The notes beneath the pieces were generated by a model. That model saw nothing but the letters and a program-made list of their open reading frames with translations. It did no database searches and was not told the DNA's origin. A DNA stretch of 18,473 nucleotides, from NCBI GenBank assembly GCA_038239195.1, contig JBBSEZ010000179.1, forward strand, positions 1 to 18,473. The letters run 5' to 3'. The position numbers and the translations under genes were made by a program. Below are positions 1 through 7,223 of the stretch, in pieces. Within the stretch, counting starts at the first letter, position 1. The number at the start of each line of letters is the position of its first letter. Source of the DNA: JBBSEZ01 sp038239195. GTDB taxonomy: Bacteria > Planctomycetota > Planctomycetia > Gemmatales > Gemmataceae.

Positions 1-193
1 CACCGGCCAGCGCACCTACCGCCGCCGCACGCGCCCCCAGGCCGCCCCCCGCCCGCGGCCCCGCCGCCGACAGGCCCCCCGCCTCGCTTCGGCCACCAAG
101 TCAATACCGGATTAAGTTTATCTAATAGTGTCGTGCGCCCAACGAGGCCTCGAGCGCCTCGCGCCCCGGGGCCTCGCCGTCTCGCCCGACCCG
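1..193. other. Non-coding left edge, no gene recognised
   Basis: No credible gene is seen here. The first 90 bases are very C-rich, then a short AT-rich patch (about 100-128) interrupts. The patch holds a TATCTAAT-like box that could be a -10 element, but there is no plausible gene downstream on the plus strand, so I do not call a promoter. The edge may be the end of a gene lying outside the window. Confidence 0.4.
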
Positions 194-1747
194 CTACACC
201 TTCAGCAGCCGGCACGCCTCCGCCTGCCCCGGCGCCGGCTGGCCATACTCGCTGGCCGTTACCCGCGCCAGCGCCGTCAGGTGCCGCCAGCGGAACGCCG
301 CCCGCGTCGCGGCGAAGTCCTCGCGCACGGTGCGGTAATACTTCTCCGCGTGCAGCGCCCCGTCCTCGCTGATGGCGTATTTCAGCAGCAGCGCGAACAC
401 CGGCCCCGGCGCCTGGCCCAGCTCGCCCAGCCGATGGACCGCCGCGCACGCCCGCGCCTGGTCCTTGTCGCGGATCGCCGTTTCGACCTCGCGCAGCAGC
501 CCCGGCGCGTCCTTGGCCACCAGTTTCGTCCGGTGCTCGGCCAAAGGCCAGGGCTTCCACGCGAGGAAGTCCCCGCCGCGCGCCCTGCGATCCAGCGCCA
601 CCTGATAGGCGCCCAGGATCAGGCTGGCCACCCGGTTGCGCGCGTTGCTCGCCCGCGCGATGTTGCGCCAGGCGTGCGCCGAATCGCTCGCGTGGACGCC
701 GATCGAATCGCCGTGGATGCTGCCGATCGGCTTGCCGGCCGACGTCTCCCCCCGCCGGCGGCCGACGTCGCGCAGGACGAGCTGATTGGCGGCCAGCGAG
801 ATCGCCTCGCCGATGCCTTCGGGCACGAAGCCATCCGCCAGGGCCTCGGCGACCGCCTCGGCGGCCCCCTCCGGCGTCGCCTTGAACACGGTCTGGCTCA
901 GCTTGTCCACCCAGACGTCGTCGGCCACCCGCTTGCCCGCGGCCCGGGCCAGCAGCCGGTGGCGCTCGAGCAACTTCGGCAGCAGGGCCCGCGCGCCGCC
1001 GCCGTTGCGGTGCGCCCAGTTCTCGGCCTTCACGCAGTAGCGCACCGACTGGCGCAGCAGGGAGTGAGCGTGCTCCCTGCCGACGAGCGGCAGCAGGTCC
1101 CAGGCGCGGTAGGCCAGCACCACCCGATGCACTTCCGTGTCGTCATCGACCTCGTAGAGCAGGTGGTTGAAGGCGTCCTCGGGCGTGCCGGCGCTGGCGG
1201 CGGCGAACGTCGCCTCGGCCCGGGCGCCGTCCTTGGCGCGGACCGCCTCGCGCAGCAACTCGCCGGCCACGCGCCCCGGCGGGAGCGTCGCCGGCTTGAC
1301 GGGGCGCAACACCTCACCTTTGCGACCGCCCTTCTCCTGAATGCGGTTGGCGTTGCGGTGGAGCACCTTGAGCACGGGCAGCGGCCGGCTCGCGGCGGGC
1401 AGCTCGGCCGCCATGGCGTACGCGGGGGAGAGGGCCATGAGCGTGTGGAAGCCGACGTAGTCCTCCCCGCCGAAGGTGCGGGCGTTGGCCAGGGCAGCGG
1501 CGGCGACGAGTTGGCCGAGCTCGGTGCCCTTGCTCAGGCGGGCGATCAGGGCGGGCAACAGTTTGGCGGGGGCGGTCTCCTGCATCAGGGCGACGAGCGG
1601 CTCGAGCCTGCCGAACGTCAGTCGGGCGGGCGCCTCGTCAGCCAGGGCCGAGCCGAGGCCGAGGTCGGCGACCAAGGCCGGCCCGACGGCGGCGGTCAGC
1701 ATTCCGGTGCCGACGTCGTGGAGAAAGCCGCGGCGCGTGCGCGACAT
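194..1747 (-). CDS. Tat-exported protein of unknown function (517 aa)
   Basis: A 517-residue protein. Its N-terminus (MSRTRRGFLHDVGTGMLTAA) has a twin-arginine motif (RRGFL), a hydrophobic stretch and a likely cleavage site near SALADEAPA at about residue 35, so it is probably exported folded. The rest is mostly helical, rich in Ala, Leu and Arg, with no catalytic motif I can name. Conserved-looking segments are GGEDYVGFHTLMALSPAY, LPVLKVLHRNANRI, and a central stretch rich in His and Asp (HGDSIGVHASDSAHAW) that could bind metal. The frame stays open for 160 codons further upstream, but the ATG at 1747 is preferred: GGAGG lies 9 bases before it and the Tat signal starts exactly there. It resembles uncharacterised planctomycete Tat proteins; that is recollection, not a search. 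It is divergent from the histidine kinase gene. Confidence 0.85.
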   Translation of the reverse strand: MSRTRRGFLHDVGTGMLTAAVGPALVADLGLGSALADEAPARLTFGRLEPLVALMQETAPAKLLPALIARLSKGTELGQLVAAAALANARTFGGEDYVGFHTLMALSPAYAMAAELPAASRPLPVLKVLHRNANRIQEKGGRKGEVLRPVKPATLPPGRVAGELLREAVRAKDGARAEATFAAASAGTPEDAFNHLLYEVDDDTEVHRVVLAYRAWDLLPLVGREHAHSLLRQSVRYCVKAENWAHRNGGGARALLPKLLERHRLLARAAGKRVADDVWVDKLSQTVFKATPEGAAEAVAEALADGFVPEGIGEAISLAANQLVLRDVGRRRGETSAGKPIGSIHGDSIGVHASDSAHAWRNIARASNARNRVASLILGAYQVALDRRARGGDFLAWKPWPLAEHRTKLVAKDAPGLLREVETAIRDKDQARACAAVHRLGELGQAPGPVFALLLKYAISEDGALHAEKYYRTVREDFAATRAAFRWRHLTALARVTASEYGQPAPGQAEACRLLKV

Positions 1748-1861
1748 GGGAGTGGTCCTCCGCGAGGAAGGGGAGAGGTTCGCCGGCTGGTGCCCTCGCG
1801 CGCCAGTCTGCGCGGGCGGGTGGGATGGATGCACGCTAACGCGCCAGGGAGGACGACGCAA

Positions 1862-1898
1862 CCATTTAGCCGCCGAGCCGAGCTCGGCGGCTAAATGG
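1862..1898. repeat. REP-like perfect palindrome, 17-bp stem
   Basis: Positions 1862-1878 and 1882-1898 are perfect reverse complements, separated by the 3-base loop CGA; the arm begins CCATTTAGCCGCCGAGC. The right arm overlaps the stop codon of the adjoining transposase remnant. REP palindromes are the DNA partners of REP-associated tyrosine transposases, so the pairing suggests a REP/RAYT relic. There is no T-tract on either side, which argues against a plain intrinsic terminator. It lies 115 bases upstream of the Tat-protein start. Confidence 0.75.
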
Positions 1899-2010
1899 GG
1901 GTGGCCGGGCGCGGCACGACGAACGACCAGCGTTGCGGGCGGTTGCCTTCCTTGACGGGGTTGTTCTCGACGTAGCGGATGGCCCGGCCAACGGCCTCTT
2001 CCGCGTCGCG
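1891..2010 (-). pseudogene. C-terminal remnant of REP-associated (IS200-like) tyrosine transposase
   Basis: The minus strand reads RDAEEAVGRAIRYVENNPVK followed by EGNRPQRWSFVVP and a stop at 1891. The pattern AIRYVENNPVKEG..PQRWSFV is the characteristic C-terminal end of REP-associated tyrosine transposases (RAYT, Y1 family). The catalytic HxH motif and the tyrosine helix that should lie upstream are absent: the frame further upstream is Arg/Pro-rich and does not look like transposase. I read this as a decayed fragment. The open frame extends to 2190, but only the last 39 codons or so are family-like. Confidence 0.65.
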
Positions 2011-2283
2011 TTCGACGCGACCGCGGCGGCCAAGATCCAGGTCCGGCCGAACAGCAGTTAGCCCGAGGTGGCTGTCGGGAGGTCTCGAGGTTCGGTCGGG
2101 CTCTTCGGCGTCTGGTCGCGGTGTCTGACTCGAAGCCTTTCTTCGAGCACGTCCTCCTTTTGCCTTTCTCCTCGCCGCCAGCCCCCGCACCGCCGCTTCC
2201 GCCCCCCGCCCAGGCCGCAGGGCTCATTTCTCAGAGCTGCCACCCAACGCGGCGGTTGCCACCCATTGCGAGTGGGTTATCTT

Positions 2284-2305
2284 GGTAGGAGGCCCTCCTC
2301 CTACC
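2284..2305 (+). promoter_or_regulatory. Small hairpin in the leader of the histidine kinase gene
   Basis: Nine-base perfect inverted repeat (GGTAGGAGG at 2284-2292, CCTCCTACC at 2297-2305) with a 4-base loop, ending 42 bases before the ATG. It could be an RNA leader structure or a protein-binding site. The left arm contains an SD-like AGGAGG that would be hidden in the stem, but no start codon follows it at usable distance. Confidence 0.35.
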
Positions 2306-2347
2306 CGGGCCCTCGATTGGCGGCGGTGGGAGGCGCGAGAAGAAACC

Positions 2348-4180
2348 ATGTCGCAAATCGCTCCCGCGACGATCCTGTTCGTGGACGACGACGCGATCAA
2401 CCGGCGCGCCATGTCCTGGCTGTTTCGCGACGCGGGCTTTCGCGTCCTCGAGGCGGCCACCGGGACCGAGGGCCTCCGCCTGGTCCAGCAGCGGCCCGAC
2501 CTCGTCGTCCTCGACGTCAATCTGCCCGACGTCAACGGCTTCGAGGTCTGCCGCCGCATCCGGGCCGACCCAGCCACCCGCTCCCTGTCGATCCTGCAAA
2601 TCTCGGCCATCTACGTCGATAGCAACGACCGCGCCCAGGGCCTCGAACAGGGCGCGGACGGCTACCTCGTCAAGCCCGTCGAGCCGCGCGAGTTGCTCGC
2701 CACCGTCCGCGCCCTGCTGCGCGTCCGCGCCGCCGAGGAGGCCGCCCGCAACGCCGCCCAGGAGTGGCGCACCACCTTCGACGCCATCAGCGACGTGGTC
2801 TGCCTCCTCAACCGCGACGGCACCATTCGCCGCTGCAACCGCGCCCTGACCGAACTAGTCCGCCGGCCCTTCGCCGACCTGCTCGAACAACCGCTCGCGC
2901 GCGTCCTGCGCGAGGGCCTCGGCCTCGACGAGGCCCCGCTGCTGGCCCTCCCGGGCGCCGGGACGGTCGGCCGGCAGGCCCACGAGCTCCCGCTCGGGGC
3001 CCGCTGGTTCCGCGCCAGCGCCGACCCCATCTTCAACGAACAAGGGGCCTGCACCGGCAGCGTCCACATCCTAACCGACGTCACGGGGCGCAAGGAGCTC
3101 GAGGACCAGTTGCGCCAGGGGCAGAAGCTCGACGCCATCGGCCGGCTCGCGGGGGGCATCGCCCACGACTTCAACAACGTGCTGACGGTCATCCTCGGCA
3201 ACGCCGGGATGTTGCTGGCTTCCCTGCCCGCCGGGCCCGATCGAGAAGTGGTCCGCACCATCGAGCGCGCCGCCTGGCGCGCCGCCGAGTTGACGCGCCA
3301 GTTGCTCGGCTTCTCGCGGCAGACGTTGCTCTGGCTCCAGGCGACCGACCTCAACGATCCGCTCACCGAGGTCGGCCGGATGATCGAGCGCACCCTGCCG
3401 GCCAACGTCGCCCTGGAGGTCCACCGCGCCGCCGACCTCTGGACCGTCCTGGCCGACCCCGCCCAGATGGCGCAGGTACTGCTCAACCTGTGCGTCAACG
3501 CCCTGGACGCCATGCCCGACGGCGGGCGCCTCACGCTCGGCGTGTCCAACTGCGAGGTGAGCGAGGCGAACGCGCGGCTCAACCTCGAGGCCCGGCCCGG
3601 CTCGTTTGCCTGCTTGAGGGTGCGCGACACCGGCAGCGGCATCCCCGAGGCCGTCCGGCCACGCATCTTCGACCCCTTCTTCACCACCAAACCGCCAGGC
3701 CAGGGCACCGGGCTGGGGCTGGCGATGGTCCACGGCATCGTCAAGCAGCACCAGGGCTGGGTGGAGTGCCAGAGCGAGCTCGGCGCCGGCACCACGTTCG
3801 CGATCTACTTGCCTCGCGCTCGCCCCGACGCCGCGGAGAGCGCCATCCCCGCCACGTCCGCCATGCCCGGCGGCACCGAAACCATCCTCGTCGCCTCGGA
3901 CAACGACCTGCTGCGCGCCCTCGCCGCCGCCCTCCTGGGACAGAACGGCTTTCACGTCGTCCTCGCCGAGGACGGGCCGAGCGCCGTGCAGGCCGTGCGC
4001 GTGAAGCGCTCCATTCAACTGGCGTTCCTCGACCTGGCGCACGGGGCCGACGACGTGGTGGCCCAGATGCGGGAGGTCGATCCGCATCTCCGCACGCTGT
4101 TCGCCGCCTCTCAGCCCTACCGCGAGCGCGAGTTGATCCAGGCCGTGCGCGCGGCCCTGGACGCGCCGCGACTACAATGA
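2348..4180 (+). CDS. Hybrid histidine kinase (REC-PAS-HisKA-HATPase-REC-like)
   Basis: A 610-residue cytoplasmic sensor kinase with no membrane segment. Residues 7-122 are a receiver domain with acidic pair D13-D14, phospho-acceptor D56, S86 in the Thr/Ser position and K109. A short helix leads into a PAS domain (about 140-255). The kinase core follows: H-box AHDFNN with H273, N-box NLCVNALDAM with N384, G1 box DTGSGIPE from residue 427, F-box FDPFFTTK, and G2 box GTGLGL from residue 453. Residues 512-605 resemble a second receiver: D562 is present in FLDLAHG, but the acidic pocket reads SDND and the conserved Lys is not evident, so it may not be phosphorylated. The HDFNN box and layout match PAS hybrid kinases common in planctomycetes and proteobacteria. 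The ATG at 2348 starts exactly before the receiver; its SD is weak (GAGAAGAAA). No dedicated response regulator lies next to it; ribBA follows after 71 bases. Confidence 0.93.
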   Translation: MSQIAPATILFVDDDAINRRAMSWLFRDAGFRVLEAATGTEGLRLVQQRPDLVVLDVNLPDVNGFEVCRRIRADPATRSLSILQISAIYVDSNDRAQGLEQGADGYLVKPVEPRELLATVRALLRVRAAEEAARNAAQEWRTTFDAISDVVCLLNRDGTIRRCNRALTELVRRPFADLLEQPLARVLREGLGLDEAPLLALPGAGTVGRQAHELPLGARWFRASADPIFNEQGACTGSVHILTDVTGRKELEDQLRQGQKLDAIGRLAGGIAHDFNNVLTVILGNAGMLLASLPAGPDREVVRTIERAAWRAAELTRQLLGFSRQTLLWLQATDLNDPLTEVGRMIERTLPANVALEVHRAADLWTVLADPAQMAQVLLNLCVNALDAMPDGGRLTLGVSNCEVSEANARLNLEARPGSFACLRVRDTGSGIPEAVRPRIFDPFFTTKPPGQGTGLGLAMVHGIVKQHQGWVECQSELGAGTTFAIYLPRARPDAAESAIPATSAMPGGTETILVASDNDLLRALAAALLGQNGFHVVLAEDGPSAVQAVRVKRSIQLAFLDLAHGADDVVAQMREVDPHLRTLFAASQPYRERELIQAVRAALDAPRLQ

Positions 4181-4251
4181 GGAGAGGTCGCCGGGACGGC
4201 CGGCGCCGCGCGAAACGCCAAGCAAGCGTCCCGAATGGGGCGGAGGTTCCC

Positions 4252-5523
4252 GTGCTAGCGAACAAGGGCCCGTTTTGTTCCATCGAGGAGGCCCTGGAGG
4301 AGATGCGCCAGGGGCGCATGATCGTCCTCGTCGATGACGAATACCGCGAGAACGAGGGCGACCTGGTGATCGCGGCCGACCGGGTCACGCCCGAGGCGAT
4401 CAACTTCATGATGCGCAACGCCTGCGGCATGGTCTGCCTGGCCATGTCGGGGGAGATCTGCGACCGCTTGCAGCTCGACATCGTTCCGGGGGCCAACGTC
4501 GATCCGACCGCCACGCCCCTCACCATGAAGATCGACGCCCGCACCGGCATCACCACGGGCATCTCCGCCTTCGACCGCGCCCGCACCGTGCAGGTCGCCC
4601 TCGACGAGCGCTCGACCCCCGCCGACCTCAAGCGGGGCTACGGCCACCTCGACGGGCTGCGGGCGCGCGACGGCGGCGTCCTGGTCCGGGCGGGGCACAC
4701 CGAGGGCTCGGTGGACCTGGCCCGGCTGGCGGGGCTCAAGCACGCGGCGGTCATCTGCGAGGTCGTCAACGCCGACGGGAAGATGGCGCGCCTGCCGGAC
4801 CTGGAGCGGTTTTGTGCCCAGCACGCGCTCAAGATGGCCACCATCGAGGCGCTGATCCAGTACCGGCGCCAGCGCGAGCGGTTGATCCGCCGGGAGCTCG
4901 CCGTGGAACTGCCGACGCGGCACGGCAAGTTCGACCTGATCGCGTACACGTCGGTGGTCGATCCCGAGCCGCACCTCGCCCTGACCAAGGGCGGAGTCGG
5001 GCTCGAGGTGGGCGGGGTCGTGCCGGTGCAGGAGGAACCGGTACTGGTGCGCATCCACAGCCAGTGCCTCACCGGCGACGTCTTCGAGAGCGACCTGTGC
5101 GACTGCGGGCCGCAACTGCACCACGCCATGCGGCAGGTCAACGAGGCGGGCAAGGGCGTGGTGCTGTACATGCGCCAGGAGGGGCGGGGCATCGGCCTGC
5201 TGTCGAAGTTGCAGGCCTACAAGCTCCAGAAGGAGGAAGGGCTCGACACGGTGGAGGCCAACCAGCGCCTCGGCTTCGGGGCCGACCTGCGCCACTACGG
5301 CATCGGGGCCCAGGTCCTGTTCGACCTCGGCGTGCGGCAGATCCGGCTGTTGACCAACAACCCGAAAAAGGTGGTCGGGCTCGATGGCTACGGGTTGCGC
5401 ATCGTCGAGCGCGTGCCGATCCAGGTGCCGGCGACCCAGAGCAACCGGCGCTATCTGCTCACCAAGAAGGAGAAACTCGGGCACCTCCTCGACGACGTGG
5501 AGGGCGGAAGCAGCACGGGGTGA
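4252..5523 (+). CDS. ribBA: Bifunctional DHBP synthase / GTP cyclohydrolase II (RibBA)
   Basis: A 423-residue fusion supplying both precursors of riboflavin. The N-terminal half is 3,4-dihydroxy-2-butanone 4-phosphate synthase (ribulose 5-phosphate to DHBP plus formate): it carries the acidic loop DDEYRENEGDLV (residues 28-39), the TPLTMKIDARTGITTGISA segment and the HTEGSVDLARLAG motif. The C-terminal half (from about residue 205) is GTP cyclohydrolase II, with zinc ligands Cys272, Cys283 and Cys285 in HSQCLTGDVFESDLCDC, then RQEGRGIGL and the TNNPKK loop near the end. The length is normal for RibBA and both active sites look complete. I chose the GTG at 4252 because GGAGG ends 5 bases before it and the protein then begins right at the DHBP synthase domain. 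The frame is open for a long way upstream, but that part is antisense-like translation of the kinase gene. Other rib genes are not in the window. Confidence 0.95.
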   Translation: MLANKGPFCSIEEALEEMRQGRMIVLVDDEYRENEGDLVIAADRVTPEAINFMMRNACGMVCLAMSGEICDRLQLDIVPGANVDPTATPLTMKIDARTGITTGISAFDRARTVQVALDERSTPADLKRGYGHLDGLRARDGGVLVRAGHTEGSVDLARLAGLKHAAVICEVVNADGKMARLPDLERFCAQHALKMATIEALIQYRRQRERLIRRELAVELPTRHGKFDLIAYTSVVDPEPHLALTKGGVGLEVGGVVPVQEEPVLVRIHSQCLTGDVFESDLCDCGPQLHHAMRQVNEAGKGVVLYMRQEGRGIGLLSKLQAYKLQKEEGLDTVEANQRLGFGADLRHYGIGAQVLFDLGVRQIRLLTNNPKKVVGLDGYGLRIVERVPIQVPATQSNRRYLLTKKEKLGHLLDDVEGGSSTG

Positions 5524-5716
5524 GTTGGCCGCCTCCGAAACCCACACGGGCCCCGCCCTACCTCTCCGCCGCGCTGGCCATCTTCCACCTCGACCAACCT
5601 GACAGGGGGGAGCTCCTCCTTGCCGGGGGGGTAATGCGGACGGCAATGACATCCTGGCGTAGGCCGGCGCGCCGGGCCCGGCGCTCAGTACGGTTCTGAA
5701 AGTTGGCTTTCAACTA

Positions 5717-6217
5717 CTATCGCACCCTTGCCAGCTTTTCGGCATGTTGTTGTGCCATCCGCTTTGTAAAGTACGTACGCAGCCACCCAAATCCCGCGAA
5801 CGCCAAGAGCCCGGGCACGAGGATTAACGCTCCCAGCGCGACGTGGTTGGCATAAGGAATTCGATCGAACCGTTCTCCGAGGAGAGTTAAGCCACTACCG
5901 ACCATGCCCATGGCCGCTGGTAAAACTTTGACGAGGTATGGCTGTGCGCGTTTCTCCCGCCGAGCGAGATAAGCCTGCACCGCTTTGCGTTTAACTTTCT
6001 CCAGCGCAAGGTCTTCCGCGAGCTTCACTCGCTCGATGGTAACTTGCTGGTGAGCCGACGCCTCTGCCTCCAAGCGTTGCTCGAGTACGTGGATTCGTTC
6101 CTCCCGCTGTCGCAAATCTTCCCCGATTTCTTGGAGAATTGTCGCGCGAACTGCCTCAGAGCTGCCTGCGTGTCGGGCAAGTTCGGACGTTGTGTCCAAC
6201 TTGCTGACAATGGGCAC
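5717..6217 (-). CDS. Coiled-coil membrane protein of unknown function (166 aa)
   Basis: The product starts MPIVSKLDTTSELARHAGSS (GTG start at 6217). Residues about 20-90 form a long charged helix, probably a coiled coil (REERIHVLEQRLEAEA and following). Two hydrophobic segments follow (about 97-115 and 126-145), with a basic C-terminal tail. The predicted form is therefore a cytoplasmic coiled coil anchored by a membrane hairpin. The start is uncertain: no good SD precedes it and a stop lies just upstream in frame. The opening residues look as if they belong inside a larger domain, so the gene may be the 3' part of a longer, truncated protein. Base composition is clearly lower in GC than the flanking genes. 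It sits 64 bases downstream of the antitoxin gene on the same strand, so co-transcription is possible. I do not recognise the family. Confidence 0.7.
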   Translation of the reverse strand: MPIVSKLDTTSELARHAGSSEAVRATILQEIGEDLRQREERIHVLEQRLEAEASAHQQVTIERVKLAEDLALEKVKRKAVQAYLARREKRAQPYLVKVLPAAMGMVGSGLTLLGERFDRIPYANHVALGALILVPGLLAFAGFGWLRTYFTKRMAQQHAEKLARVR

Positions 6218-6281
6218 ATTTATACGTTCTGCTCATCCTCCCATTCCTCTGAAGTAAGCAACAACGCAACAAGGGCGCTGA

Positions 6282-6506
6282 TTAGCTACAGCGTTTGGTG
6301 AGCCGATCGACCGCGCCCGGCAGCTGGAGCACGAACCGCAGTGCGTCGTTGATCGCTTCCTCCCCCGCGAAGGCTGACGCCAGTTCTGGGTCGATACGCA
6401 CCAAGTTCGTGCCCGCGGCAAACCGCTTGGCGTACTTGCCTCTCACCCCACCCCGCAGGACGGTCTCATCGTATTCAGGCCTCAACTCGTCATCCACCGC
6501 GCTCAT
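6282..6506 (-). CDS. Antitoxin partner of BrnT-type toxin (74 aa)
   Basis: A 74-residue protein, MSAVDDELRPEYDETVLRGG followed by VRGKYAKRF, AAGTNLVRIDPELA and FAGEEAINDALRF. The EYD...GGVRGKY...GTNLV...DP.....EEA.N.ALR pattern is one I associate with small antitoxins paired with DUF497/BrnT toxins, common in cyanobacteria; this is recollection. It would neutralise the toxin by direct binding and probably repress the operon, as BrnA does. The ATG at 6506 lies inside the toxin gene, giving a 17-base overlap, typical of translationally coupled toxin-antitoxin pairs. The toxin comes first, as in brnTA operons. An SD-like GAGGGAGAGC precedes the ATG. It is not the classical BrnA sequence, so no symbol is given. 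Confidence 0.75.
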   Translation of the reverse strand: MSAVDDELRPEYDETVLRGGVRGKYAKRFAAGTNLVRIDPELASAFAGEEAINDALRFVLQLPGAVDRLTKRCS

Positions 6507-6786
6507 GCTCTCCCTCCTCGTACAACTTCCGCTCGCGACGTGTCGCCAGGCGAGCGCTGATGATATGGACCTTCTCGCCCCGATCCACGTGCGACAGGAT
6601 GAGAAACCTCCCTTCCAGGGAGGTTCCCAGGGTAATGAACCGGTCTTCCTCTTCAGAGTGATCCGGGTCATAGAACGTGACCGATAGTGAATCACGTAGT
6701 ACCGTGGCCGCTTCCGAAAACGAAACCCCGTGCTTGGCAAGGTTTGAAGCGGCCTTCTCCAGGTCCCACTCGAACTCCATCACCAT
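6490..6786 (-). CDS. brnT: BrnT family toxin (DUF497, RNase-like)
   Basis: A 98-residue protein of normal BrnT length. Family hallmarks are FEWDLEKAASNLAKHGVSF at the N-terminus, the central DPDHSEEEDRFITLG segment, and the C-terminal IISARLATRRERKLYEE. BrnT is a ribonuclease toxin with a RelE-like fold that inhibits translation until bound by its antitoxin. Two starts are possible: ATG at 6786 has GAGG only 2 bases away, whereas ATG at 6780 has the same GAGG 8 bases away, so 6780 (96 aa) may be the true start. The downstream antitoxin gene overlaps by 17 bases. A 5-bp hairpin (6802-6816, GGGGC/GCCCC) lies in the leader just before the gene and could be part of the autoregulatory operator. 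Lower GC than the surroundings suggests acquisition by transfer. Confidence 0.9.
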   Translation of the reverse strand: MVMEFEWDLEKAASNLAKHGVSFSEAATVLRDSLSVTFYDPDHSEEEDRFITLGTSLEGRFLILSHVDRGEKVHIISARLATRRERKLYEEGEHERGG

Positions 6787-7060
6787 GTCCTCACTTGCAG
6801 CGGGGCGTTTTGCCCCCCCTCCAGACTACCTGCGGCCCACCTGGCAAGCAACAGACAAAGGGCCCTCGTTCCCACAGCGAGGCATTTCGTCTGGTCTGGG
6901 CGCACCCGGCGTCGCTGGTCGGGTCGCGAGCCTGTTGCCATCTCACAAGCCCGCACGGCCACTTCGTTGGCGGGAGGCGCTCGCGAAATGGAAGGGCCGT
7001 CCCCCCGTCGCCGGCTCGTGGGGATCCCAGCAGTGATGGTCTCGACGCCAGCACGCAGAC

Positions 7061-7099
7061 AACGGCGCGGGCGCGCTCGATGTGCGCGCTCGCGCCGTT
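7061..7099 (+). terminator. Long GC-rich stem-loop, possible terminator
   Basis: Arms 7061-7076 (AACGGCGCGGGCGCGC) and 7084-7099 pair over 16 positions with a single G-U wobble on the plus-strand RNA and a 7-base loop. TTTTA overlaps the 3' edge of the plus-strand stem. On the minus strand, which is the direction of the upstream caspase-like gene, the same stem has one C-A mismatch and is not followed by a T-run. It may terminate the caspase-gene transcript weakly, or be a structured repeat next to the MITE. Confidence 0.4.
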
Positions 7100-7106
7100 T
7101 TAGGGG

Positions 7107-7209
7107 CTAGGCTCTGTTGATCAATCTCAGGTTGCACCAAGAATTCAGGACTTACGACTTGTCCCTTTTGTGCAAATTGCCCAACATGAAGTTGATCAAC
7201 AGAGCCTAG
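7107..7209. mobile_element. MITE-like element, 95 bp with CTAG target duplication
   Basis: Positions 7107-7124 and 7192-7209 are perfect 18-bp inverted repeats (CTAGGCTCTGTTGATCAA and its complement). Because CTAG is its own complement, the outer four bases can be read as a duplicated target (7107-7110 and 7206-7209), leaving a 95-bp element with 14-bp terminal repeats. Short YTAR targets such as CTAG are used by IS5-family elements, so an IS5-type transposase acting in trans is the likely mobiliser. The interior has no coding potential and is less GC-rich than its surroundings. The element sits 15 bases downstream of the caspase-like stop codon. Confidence 0.65.
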
Positions 7210-7223
7210 TACGAGTGCGCGAA

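Larger units (their letters stand above)
1748..2347. other. Divergent intergenic region with transposase remnant and palindromes
   Basis: This 600-base gap separates the minus-strand Tat protein from the plus-strand kinase and must hold both promoters. It contains a 17-bp hairpin (1862-1898), a transposase fragment (1891-2010), a pyrimidine-rich stretch (about 2140-2220) and a 9-bp hairpin close to the kinase start (2284-2305). No promoter boxes could be assigned with confidence. Confidence 0.6.
6787..7223. other. Intergenic region between BrnT operon and caspase-like gene
   Basis: About 440 bases with no recognisable gene. The first 270 bases should hold the promoter of the brnT operon, but I could not assign boxes. 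The rest holds a 16-bp stem-loop (7061-7099) and a MITE-like element (7107-7209). The short open frames here have no family-like sequence. Confidence 0.5.

Noticed and set aside
128..1894. Long open frame of 588 codons on the plus strand
   Set aside because: It is antisense to the Tat protein, rich in Arg/Pro/Gly/His without any domain, and has no SD. Long shadow frames are expected at this GC content.
1748..2227. 160-codon upstream extension of the Tat protein
   Set aside because: The Tat signal and the SD are at 1747. The upstream part is low-complexity and passes through the palindrome and transposase remnant in another frame.
2764..4251. About 500-residue N-terminal extension of RibBA
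   Set aside because: It is a shadow frame of the histidine kinase, Arg/Pro-rich, with no domain. The GTG at 4252 has a proper SD.
4255..5652. 465-codon minus-strand frame opposite ribBA
   Set aside because: It is antisense to a complete and highly conserved enzyme gene and has no recognisable protein signature.
5660..5712. Short palindromes (GCCGGGCCCGGC, TGAAAG/CTTTCA) after ribBA
   Set aside because: The stems are short, have no T-tract, and are expected by chance in such sequence.
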